Below are positions 43,161-51,299 of a stretch of 64,000 nucleotides of DNA, piece after piece (position 1 is the first letter of the stretch; every line of letters starts with the position of its first letter). Origin of the DNA: Actinomadura sp. NAK00032 (GTDB taxonomy: Bacteria > Actinomycetota > Actinomycetes > Streptosporangiales > Streptosporangiaceae); contig NZ_CP054932.1 in NCBI RefSeq assembly GCF_013364275.1, positions 5,518,001 to 5,582,000 of the forward strand. Reading direction: 5' to 3'. Made by a program: the position numbers and the translations under genes. The notes beneath the pieces are model-generated. The model made no database searches. It saw only the letters and a list, made by a program, of their open reading frames with translations, and was not told the DNA's origin.

Positions 43161-44049
43161 AGGCTGTCCCGTAACGCCGCGCGTTCAAGATCGTTGATCT
43201 CGATGTGGAGTGGGTGATCAAGGCTGATCGGGACGAGTGGGTGCCGGTGTTCACCGGCCTGTCGGTGCGGCAGTTCCGCCGCCTGGGGCGGATCGTTGCA
43301 GGTCGGGGTGGTGAGCGGACCGGAACCGGGTGGCGCTGGGGGCTGCCGCTGGCCGACCGGGTGCTGCTGATCGCGGTGTACTACCGCACCAACCTGACGC
43401 TGCGGCAGGTCGCGTTGCTGTTCGGGGTGTCCAAGTCCGCCGCGCACCGCGTCGTGGACCACCTGGCGCCGCTGCTCGCACTGGCCCCGGTCACCCGCCG
43501 ACACAGCCCGGACACGGTGCTGATCGTGGACGGCACACTCGTCCCCGTCCACGACCGGATGGTCACCGCCTCGTCCAAGAACTACCGGTACTCGGTGAAC
43601 ATGCAGGTCGTCATCGACGCCAACACCCGGCTGGTGGTCGAGGTCGGACGTCCGGTACCGGGCAATCACAACGACTGCACCGCCTTCCGCGACTCGGGCG
43701 CGGACCGGGCATGCAGGGGTACGCACGTGATGACCGATGGCGGCTACCAGGGAAACCGGCAGGTCATCATGCCCTACCGGCGGCCTCGCGACGGCGGCGA
43801 ACTGCCCGCCTGGCAGCACGAACTCAACACCGTCCACAAACGGGTGCGCCCGCGTCGAGCACGTCTTCGCGCGCATGAAGTGGTGGAACATCCTGCGCAA
43901 CTGCCGCCGCAAACGCGACGGCGTCCACCACGCCACCCGCGGCATCGCCCTCATGCACAATCTGGCGATGGACAGCTGATCCGGCCCTCGGGCGCGCCAC
44001 CTCACCGCGGCACGCCCGGAACCACGCCTCCACCATTACGGGACAGCTT
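43161..44049 (+). mobile_element. IS5-type insertion sequence
   Basis: Terminal inverted repeats AGGCTGTCCCGTAA (43161-43174) and TTACGGGACAGCTT (44036-44049) bound one transposase gene. The flanks show CTA on each side, a probable short target duplication. The right end lies exactly at the stop codon of the caspase-like gene (TAG, 44050-44052 on the minus strand), leaving that gene intact. Confidence 0.82.
43205..43979 (+). pseudogene. IS5-family transposase, frameshifted near the C-terminus
   Basis: The frame from 43205 encodes a DDE_Tnp_4-type transposase with an HTH (LTLRQVALLFGVSKSAAHRV), VLIVDGTLVPV with the first catalytic Asp and MTDGGYQGN with the second. Near 43850 the reading moves to another frame, RVEHVFARMKWWNILRNCRR, which carries the catalytic Glu and ends at 43979. 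A one-base deletion explains the break, so the element is probably inactive unless frameshifting occurs. Confidence 0.8.
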
Positions 44050-45984
44050 CTAGGGCCTTGGAAGTCGCTGACTCCACTTGCGCTTGCCGATCAGGGCCTC
44101 TCGGGCGAGCACCAGCGCGAACGTGAGAAAGAGGGCCCCGAACATGACGTTTCCGATGATCGCGCTCACCGTATCCGGGAAGCCGCCTGTAACGGCCGCG
44201 CCAATCGCCCCGAACTCCATGATCCCGGAGAAGAGGAAGCAAACACTGGCGACAATCCTCCAGACCAACCGCTCTTGGCCTTGGCGGGTTCGGGCCACGG
44301 GAGGCAGTTCCTGCATTGGGGAATAGGCAACGCTGGACATTTGCGAAATCTGAATGTTCGTATAGTACGACAAGCGCAGCTCAACACCAGTCTGTCGTCC
44401 ATGTTCAGTGAGTGGTGCCCCGCCGGAGCGTGGGGTCCAGACCCAGGGGCGGACATGCGGTGTTGCTTCTCCTTGGCGGGGGACCGCTAACTCGCGCATC
44501 AAGGCGTCTCTCGCCACGGCCGCCTGCTCGGGGGCGCTGAAGCGCCGGTCGACGGGGCGCTGGTGCCGATCCTGCTCGACCACTCTCGCCGTCGCCAGGG
44601 CGTCGCCCCAGCGTTCGCCGGACATGTCGATCGGCGGACGGGGCAGGGCTTCGGCACTGAGAAGGCCGCCGCCGTAAGTGACCAGTGCGCGAGCAATGTC
44701 GTGGCGACCGGCACGAAGGATACTGATCGCGCATATGTCGAGCTTCCCAGTTCGCTCCAGAAACCGCGGACCGCCACCGAAGGCGTCGAAATCGGGAAAA
44801 ATCTCGGCCTCCTCCAGGAGGGCGACAACGTGATGGACTCCGCCGATGCGCTCGATCGTCACCTTGTCGAGAACTGTCCAGGGCAGCCAGGATGTGCCGC
44901 TCCGCGCGAAGACTTGAATGCCCTGCCGCCCGATCTCCAGCCGTAGCGGCCTTCGGGCCATGCCGAAGAAGCCAGCGCAGAGCAGGACTACGAAAGCGCC
45001 GGCCGCGCCGAGCGCGGCCCTCCAGCCGACCGCGGTGGCCGGGAGAAGCGATCCGCCGATCAGGCCGACTCCGAGAACGCCCAACATCACCGTGATGATC
45101 CAGTAGAGTCGGCGGCGGGTCTCGAAGGACGTGTACTCGTTCTCGGAATTGCCACGATCCTGGCGGAACGGATCCCAGGCCGTCTTCGTCTGCTTCGACT
45201 CCACCACTCCTGATGGGGGAGCCAGCGGCGTACCAGCCGCTGATCTGTTGCGGTTCCGTGTGAGCGTAATGAGTTCAGCGGTCCGGGTCGCGCGCTTCTC
45301 GGGAGTGGGGAGGCCCTCGGCCTTCATGACGGCGCGGAGACGTTGGTAGAGAGACTCGATCGTGAGGAGTTCGGGTCCGTCCGGGATCCCGGTTTCAAGC
45401 AAAGTGAGGAGCCGTCCAGTGAAGGCGGTGTGCTTCTCACCGGGCAGGGCGAGGGCGACCTGGTCACGCTGGGCGGAGGTGAGCACGTACGTTCCGTGGA
45501 CGTCGATCTGCCCGAGCACCGACGTGACCGGATCGGACATCAGCTCGGCCAGCACCCGACCGGAGAAGCAGCAATCCAGGATGACGACTTTGCTGGACGC
45601 TGGGCTGTCGAGGATCGCACCGCGAAGCTTCTCGTACTCCAGGGCGCTGAACTCGGGCGAGCCCCACTCGCTGTCGGGCAGCGCGAGGTACAGCTCGTGG
45701 CGCTTCCCGCCGACCAGGCCGTGCCCGGCGTAGTAGACGAGAAGCAGATCCTCGGCCCGCGACATCGACACTTTGAGGGTGCGGCCGAGTCGACGGATGT
45801 CGCCCTCGTCCATGATCGTGGTGCAGTTTCCCGCAGGGACGATCCCGTCCTCAGGATCGGTGAGTACGCGGGCCAGATCCGCCAGCGATTGTCCGACGGT
45901 GGGCAGATCCGGCAGATGCTCATCCGCGTAGCGCGTGGTGCCTATCAGGACGACACGTGACCGGTCGGCATCGGGCAGCCGCAT
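44050..45984 (-). CDS. Caspase-like (peptidase C14) membrane protein, EACC1-associated effector
   Basis: The 644-residue protein starts with a caspase-like domain (about 8-240): VVLIGTTRYADEHLPDLP, catalytic His88 in YYAGHG and Cys139 in VILDCCFSG. A proline/serine linker leads to two membrane helices (about 290-345), a cytoplasmic region, and two more helices near the C-terminus (VWRIVASVCFLFSGIMEFGA; IIGNVMFGALFLTFALVLA). It follows the EACC1 gene by 3 nt, so the pair is one unit. Such pairs belong to predicted NTP-dependent conflict systems; a cell-death or immunity role is inferred. ATG 45984 is used; a TTG lies one codon upstream. Confidence 0.88.
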   Translation of the reverse strand: MRLPDADRSRVVLIGTTRYADEHLPDLPTVGQSLADLARVLTDPEDGIVPAGNCTTIMDEGDIRRLGRTLKVSMSRAEDLLLVYYAGHGLVGGKRHELYLALPDSEWGSPEFSALEYEKLRGAILDSPASSKVVILDCCFSGRVLAELMSDPVTSVLGQIDVHGTYVLTSAQRDQVALALPGEKHTAFTGRLLTLLETGIPDGPELLTIESLYQRLRAVMKAEGLPTPEKRATRTAELITLTRNRNRSAAGTPLAPPSGVVESKQTKTAWDPFRQDRGNSENEYTSFETRRRLYWIITVMLGVLGVGLIGGSLLPATAVGWRAALGAAGAFVVLLCAGFFGMARRPLRLEIGRQGIQVFARSGTSWLPWTVLDKVTIERIGGVHHVVALLEEAEIFPDFDAFGGGPRFLERTGKLDICAISILRAGRHDIARALVTYGGGLLSAEALPRPPIDMSGERWGDALATARVVEQDRHQRPVDRRFSAPEQAAVARDALMRELAVPRQGEATPHVRPWVWTPRSGGAPLTEHGRQTGVELRLSYYTNIQISQMSSVAYSPMQELPPVARTRQGQERLVWRIVASVCFLFSGIMEFGAIGAAVTGGFPDTVSAIIGNVMFGALFLTFALVLAREALIGKRKWSQRLPRP

Positions 45985-45987
45985 CAA

Positions 45988-46347
45988 CTACTCCGGCCGC
46001 CCCGCGTGGAGCGCTTCCCGCAGGAGACCCTCGATGTCTTCGCGGCCGACGCGCTTCGCCTCGATCTCAATCTTCTCTCCCTGCTCGCCCTGGACGAGCA
46101 GCCGGATGTCGGATCGGCGCGGCTGGGCCAACCACGCCTTGAGTGAGGCCGCGAGGACGGACACGACACCGCCCGAACCGAGTGCCACCATCAGGGTGTC
46201 AGCCGCCGATCCCATCTCGCCGGGGCGAGGAAGGGGCGCGTCCAGTCGGACCCGTCCCGCCAGGTCTGGTTCACCCTTGAGCCAGTCGGCGAGCGATTCA
46301 AGTTCCGGTGCTTGGTCGCTTCCCCTGATCGAAAATCGCACGTCCAT
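45988..46347 (-). CDS. Effector-associated constant component EACC1
   Basis: The 119-residue protein shows the EACC1 pattern: ELESLADWLKGEPDLAGRVR, the signature PGEMGSAADTLMVALGSGG, then SLKAWLAQPRRSDIRLLV. EACC1 proteins are small partners encoded beside caspase, trypsin or other effectors in actinobacterial conflict systems described by comparative genomics. GGAG lies 5 nt before ATG 46347; longer upstream frames lack homology. Its stop is 3 nt from the caspase start, indicating coupled expression. Confidence 0.85.
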   Translation of the reverse strand: MDVRFSIRGSDQAPELESLADWLKGEPDLAGRVRLDAPLPRPGEMGSAADTLMVALGSGGVVSVLAASLKAWLAQPRRSDIRLLVQGEQGEKIEIEAKRVGREDIEGLLREALHAGRPE

Positions 46348-46589
46348 GCATACTCCATGATGCAGCTTGGATGCGTTGGGTGATTTGTGGGGTTTGCTGT
46401 AGTTCACTAGATGCCTTGCGACCACGGTAGTTCACCGTGCGCTATGAGGCCACCTGTGACAATAAAGGCGCTGAAGCAACGGAGGAGCCCCAGGAAAGCC
46501 CAGAACGATCAATGAATCGCTCCAAGGCGGAACCACCGAGGAACGGTTCGAAAGTTTTCCTCATCCACGACCGCGGCCCCATCTTCACC
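46348..46589. other. Intergenic region upstream of the EACC1-caspase pair
   Basis: This stretch should hold the promoter of the EACC1-caspase pair. It is less G+C-rich than its surroundings. No regulator gene, operator or DosR-like site was recognised. Confidence 0.4.
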
Positions 46590-47530
46590 GGCGCCTTCGA
46601 CGAGGCGTCCGAAGCCGATCGACCGGATCGTCAGGATCCTGCCATGGACGCCACGGATGAACGCCATCTGGCAGCGCGTCATCGTCATCCTTTGCCGCGA
46701 GCTCGGCGAACCAGCGTTCGACCAGGTTGAGCCAAGACGAACTGGTCGGGGTGAAGTGCAGGTGGAAGCGGGGTGGCGGAGCAGCCACTTCTTGACGGCC
46801 TCGGTTTTGTGGGTGGCGTAGTTGTCCAGCACCAGGTGCAGATCAAGGGAGCAAGTCGAGCAGGTGGTGACCAAGACGCTGAAGGAGAGGCCGTGCGCCG
46901 ACACCCACTGGTCGACGCGGTCGATATCGGCGGCGACCGAGATGTCGCAGTCGGCGGTCTCGCGGATCTGACGGGCGTTCGGCCTCAAGCCGCACACCGT
47001 GCAGAACTGGAAGTTGTCGAACGACCCCGCAGTTCGTCGACAAGGTCCGCGACATGGTCGGGCTGTACCTGGACCCGCCGCGAACGCGCTCGTGTTCGCG
47101 GTGGACGAGAAGAGCCAGATGCAGGCGATTGACCGCGTCGCCCCGATCATGCCCACCATCCCGGCGCGGATGACCCACGACTACGTCCAGCACGGCACCA
47201 CACCAGCCTGTTCGGCGCCTTGGACCTGGCGTTGAGGTCGGTGATCACCCAGCACTGCCGGTGGCAATCGCCACCGCGAGTTCCTGCGGTTCCTCAAGCT
47301 CACCGACGCCGCCGTGCCCAAGGCATCGCTGATCATGCGCGGCCGGCCGAGGCTCGGCTCATCGGTCAGGCCCTCCAGCCGATCGGCCAGGAACCGGGAC
47401 CGTCATTTGGACACCGTGTTGCGCGAGGTCCCGGCCTGCTCGGCGACCCGCGCGATCGTGCTGCCTTCGGCAGCCGCCTCCGGCACGGCATGCACGAGGG
47501 TCGCATCCAGGGCCTGGTATGCGGCCCCTC
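46590..47530 (-). pseudogene. IS630-family transposase with inverted central segment
   Basis: Three blocks rebuild one transposase. The minus strand from about 47530 to 47315 encodes the N-terminal HTH region (RVAEQAG, then TSRNTV and DEPRPGRP in shifting frames). The plus strand from about 46850 to 47322 encodes the middle (VEQVVTKTLKERP, GLKPHTVQNWKLSNDP, FAVDEKSQMQAIDR, EFLRFLKLTDAAVPK). The minus strand from about 46850 to 46590 encodes the C-terminus (HLVLDNYATHKTEAVKKW, FTPTSSSWLNLVERWFAELA). Order matches the intact element at 51300 if the middle is flipped. Several frameshifts make it dead. Confidence 0.75.
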
Positions 47531-47582
47531 TCCGCCCACACGACACTGATATCCCCTCGGTACGCCCCCGGTGTGAACCATG

Positions 47583-47627
47583 AGTTCCTTCGCTCTCGGC
47601 CCCCGGGGGGCCGAGAGCGAAGGAACT
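47583..47627. terminator. Long perfect hairpin
   Basis: Two 22-nt perfectly complementary arms starting AGTTCCTTCGCTCTCGGC flank a single central G. It may terminate the minus-strand frame ending at 47642, or be the scar of an inverted duplication. It stands between IS debris and the CRISPR region. Confidence 0.6.
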
Positions 47628-47641
47628 TTGTCGATAGGTGG

Positions 47642-47787
47642 TCAGTGCAGCCGACCGGCGCGGTCCTCAACGCACGCGCGGGGAACGAAGTACCAGTTGG
47701 AATCGTGGACGCCGAACCCGGCGTGGCGGTGGGCGGCGCTGTTGTCCGAGTGCCCATCGCGGACCAACACCCAGTTGCCATCTCGGC
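47642..47787 (-). pseudogene. C-terminal fragment of an unknown protein beside the CRISPR array
   Basis: A minus-strand frame reads GNWVLVRDGHSDNSAAHRHA and DSNWYFVPRACVEDRAG before a stop at 47642. Upstream it dissolves into CRISPR repeats, so the start is missing. Codon use looks coding, but no family is recognised. The strong hairpin follows its stop. Confidence 0.3.
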
Positions 47788-48655
47788 GGACGGCCGCCGC
47801 GTGCGCGGGGCTGAGGCGTTGCCGTACTGGCGCACGCGCTCGCGCTGGGACGATCCCCGCCTGCGCGGGGCTGAGCATGTGGTGGCCGGGCAGCGGTGAA
47901 GCACGTCGGGCGATCCCCGCGTGCGCGGCTGAGCCGAGTGCCGGATGACCTAGCCACGGTCGCCTCGGACGATCCCCGCGTGTGCGGGGCTGAGGGGCGG
48001 TGGGTGGCGAGGTGGTTCAGGTCGGCGGGACGATCCCCGCGTGCGCGGGGCTGAGCCGTCTCCCCAGTGTCGTGGGGGACGGGGCCGTGGACGATCCCCG
48101 CGTGCGCGGGGCTGAGCTGCTGCGCGGCGTGCGGGACCTGGCGGGCGCGGGACGATCTTCGCGTGCGCGGGGCTGAGCAGGCGCTCACGATGGAGCTCGA
48201 ACAGCGCGTCGGACGATCCCCGCGTGCGCGGGGCTGAGGTGATGCGGTCGATGCAGCCGTCGCGTGCCCAGGGACGATCCCCGCGTGCACGGGGCTGAGT
48301 GGAAAGAGCGGTTCCGCGCCCCGGGGCTCGGGGGACGATCCCCGCGTGCACGGGGCTGAGCTCAAGCGCGGCGCCGAGACCGCGCACCTCAACGGACGAT
48401 CCCCGCGTGCGCGGGGCTGAGTTCCCGTAACGCTCGCGGGAATCATCCTCGCAAGGACGATCCCCGCGTGCGCGGGGCTGAGACGCGCCCGGCATGGTCG
48501 AGGCGTGGAACGCGCGGACGATCCCCGCGTGCGCGGGGCTGAGGCGACGCGTTGCCGCAACGCTCAGCAGGGTCGCGGACGATCCCCGCGTGCGCGGGGC
48601 TGAGCGCCTCTACGCCACTACGGAGCGATGATGAGCCGGACGATCCCCGCGTGCG
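47788..48655 (-). CRISPR. CRISPR array 1, I-E-type repeats, minus-strand orientation
   Basis: Fourteen 26-28-nt repeats plus one half repeat, with 32-33-nt spacers (period 61), start at 47788, 47848, 47908, 47967, 48028, 48089, 48150, 48211, 48272, 48333, 48394, 48455, 48516, 48577 and 48638 (half). On the minus strand the repeat is CTCAG, the stem CCCCGCG-CAC-GCGGGG, then ATCGTCC. Repeats at the left end are degenerate (47788, 47848, 47908), marking the trailer end. The leader side therefore faces 48655, where it joins array 2 without a leader. Confidence 0.95.
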
Positions 48656-48671
48656 CACGCGGGGATCGTCC
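48638..48671. repeat. Palindromic fusion of two half CRISPR repeats
   Basis: The first 16-18 nt of a left-array repeat (GGACGATCCCCGCGTG, CG) run directly into the last 16 nt of a right-array repeat (CACGCGGGGATCGTCC). This 34-bp palindrome is the only sequence between the two arrays, and each repeat has lost its leader-side 10-12 nt. Confidence 0.95.
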
Positions 48672-49580
48672 CCCGGCTAATTTAGCGAGCCCCCGCACCC
48701 CTGGCTCAGCCCCGCGCACGCGGGGATCGTCCCTGCTGCGTGGTCCTGTGCAAAAGGGTATGGCCCTCAGCCCCGCGCACGCGGGGATCGTCCCGCCTTC
48801 GCCCACACCTGCAGCGCGTTCAGCTTCTCAGCCCCGCGCACGCGGGGATCGTCCACTTCGCCGCCCAGGCTGAGGGCGCGACCGGGTCTCAGCCCCGCGC
48901 ACGCGGGGATCGTCCTGTCACGGCGGTGACCTTCAACGCCTACGCGCGCTCAGCCCCGCGCACGCGGGGATCGTCCATCCTTGGGTGTGAGGTCCGGGAC
49001 GTGTCCACGCTCAGCCCCGCGCACGCGGGGATCGTCCCGTCCGGGAGGTCCCGATCTCCCGGCACTACGACTCAGCCCCGCGTACGCGGGGATCGTCCGT
49101 TCGCTGGGCGAACACCTACCTATCACCTAGGCTCAGCCCCGCGCGGGGATGGTTCGGCAGCAGCTTCTTATAGAGCTGCTCAGTAATCGTCGGCCCCGCG
49201 CACGCGGGGATGGTTCGCACATCTTGGCCATCTGCGACCGGACGATGGTGTCGGCCCCGCGCACGCGGGGATAGTTCCCCGGCCGTCGGCGTCGCCGATC
49301 GAGTCCATCGGTCGGCCCCGCGCACGCGGGGATGGTTCCTCGTACTCGCGGCGGCCGCCGGCATCGCCCGCGTCGCCCCGCGCATGCGGGGGTGGTTCGT
49401 TGCCCTCGTCAAGGTCACGTGCGGCGGCCGCGTCGGCCCCGCACACGCGGGGATGGTTCGCGCGCCAGGCCGTCCGCTCACCGAAGAAGACCGTCGGCCC
49501 AAAGCACGGGGGGCATCGTTCTGGTCATCTTGATGTACTCAACTGCGCTCGTTGCCAGCCCCGCGCATGGGGAGGGTACG
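48656..49580 (+). CRISPR. CRISPR array 2, I-E-type repeats, plus-strand orientation, two repeat types
   Basis: After a half repeat, repeats start at 48705, 48766, 48827, 48888, 48949, 49010, 49071, 49132, 49189, 49250, 49311, 49372, 49432, 49493 and a decayed one near 49554; spacers are 32-33 nt. The first seven full repeats are CTCAG-stem-ATCGTCC, as in array 1. From 49189 they are GTCGG-stem-ATGGTTC. The repeat at 49132 is a 24-nt chimera with a CTCAG start and ATGGTTC end. The right end is degenerate, so it is the trailer. No cas gene is present in the window. Confidence 0.95.
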
Positions 49581-50079
49581 ACGACCAGTAGGCGCGACGG
49601 ACGTTCCCACGGACGCCTGTACACGATCGCTGACGAACCATATCGGCTCGTTCTCTGTTCGGCGGTTTCGAATAGACTGACACGAAGCGGGATGAGGCGG
49701 CACGGTGATGGTGCCCGATGTTCTGATACAAGAGCAGCCGATCTCTAATCCGCAGGTCGTGCGTCATTGTCCAGGGCCCCACACTCCGGACGCGGCACGA
49801 CTCGAGCATGGATTGCATCGTCCACGCCATGGTTTCCGACATGCGTGCGTGCATCCTGTCAGCCTTGCACTCCGCTCCCGGCGGAGAAGCCGACACGGGT
49901 ACGCCGACAAGCGTCGACCTACGGCGGATCCGATACCGAGTTCCGAGCGGGAGCAAGGCGAAGAAGAAATTTTACCTAAGGCCCCTCTGCAGTCACGTGC
50001 GTGACAGTAACGTTGAGCCCGCACATAGATTTCCCATCTGCATGCGGGCTCGTTTCAGATTCGACGGCCTGGCCGCGGG
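49581..50079. other. Region between CRISPR trailer and serine recombinase, no gene recognised
   Basis: About 500 nt of lower G+C without a convincing frame. It could hold an attachment site of the adjacent recombinase, but no repeat or core sequence could be identified by eye. Confidence 0.4.
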
Positions 50080-51299
50080 CTATGCGCCAACCAGAATGTG
50101 GTAGGGCGCGACGAGCGGTGAATGGGCGGGCCATGTGCTGTCGGGGCGTGTCGCCCCTCGGACACGTACCGACCGCACATGTGGGGGCTCCGGAATCACA
50201 CGGGCCTCCACTTCGTGTTTCTGGGGATAGTAGGTCATCGTCAGGCCCAACTTCTGATAGAGGTCGGCTTTGTCTTCGGGGTCGGCGTTGATGGCCAGTT
50301 GCGCCAGGTCCCCGGTTCGCTCGAGCATGTCGGCGATCTCCTCCCGGGAGATGCCCGAGCCGCGCGGAGTGGCCTTCGCCTCGCGTTCCAGGCGGGCGCG
50401 TTCCTGCTTGACGTCGTTGATCCAACCGGTGACCTCCGCCGGATCGGCTCCGGCGTCCAGCGCAGCCCGGTACTGGATGAGCTTGCGATCGCATCGCGTC
50501 TGTTGTTTGCGCAGGTCCGCTGCTCTCTGTGCATCGGGGTCGGTCATCTTGGCGGCCATCATGTCGATAACCGACGCGATGCGGTCCGGTGTGAACGCGG
50601 TCGCCAGCCACCCGTCGACCTCGCCGAGGATCTCCGCTTCGCGCAGGTAGACGACCTTGGGATGGGCGATCTCGTTCACCATGGCGTACTCGGCAGGGAA
50701 ACGGCACCGGTAGTAGGCCTGCTGGTTGTTCCAGTTCCCCTGCATCTTGCGCGTGCAGTAGCCGCAGTGCAGGCATCCTCGGAAGACGTAGGGACGCGAG
50801 GTCGGGTTGCCCTTCTTGGAGTAGGAACCGCGCGCTCGTGACTGCCGGAGCTGCTGGGCTCGTTCGAAGTCCTCGGTGCTGATCAGTGCGTCGTGAACCT
50901 TGTACTCCGACCAGATCCAGTCGGAGCGGTCGTTCCATCGCATCTTGGTGGTGTGGCCGAGGGCGACGTCATCGACGTCGATGAGGACTTCGTCCTTGCG
51001 TTGCTTGTTCCAGATCTCCCGGCCGGTGTATCGGGGGTTGCCGACGATCGTCCTGACGGCCGATTTGGACCAGGCGAGTTGGTTCCGGTGTGGGTTACGG
51101 ACCGGGTCGCTGGCGGAGGGGCATGGGATGCCCTGCCGGGTAAGTTCCTCGGCGATGTCCAGCAGCCCGCGTCCCTGCTGCTTGATGTACTGCGCGAAGA
51201 TCCACTTCACCACTAGGGAATGGACCGGGTGTGCCTCCAGCCGCTTCAGCCGCTTGCCGTCAGCGGCCTTCGCAGGGTTGGGGTGCGGACCGGCGTCCA
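50080..51299 (-). pseudogene. Large serine recombinase, N-terminal catalytic domain removed
   Basis: About 405 residues of a phage/ICE-type large serine integrase remain. The frame begins within DAGPHPNPAKAADGKRLKRLE at the IS boundary, followed by the recombinase DNA-binding domain (GIPCP..., NPRYTGREIW), a zinc ribbon (RGCLHCGYC ... YYRCRF) and a long coiled coil (about residues 255-335). The resolvase domain with the catalytic serine is absent; the IS630 element sits where it should continue, and no match is found beyond the next IS. The integrase is inactive. Confidence 0.85.

Noticed and set aside
47667..49502. Open frames with repeated PRTRGSS/PAHAGIV-like units
   Set aside because: These are translations of CRISPR repeats, not proteins.
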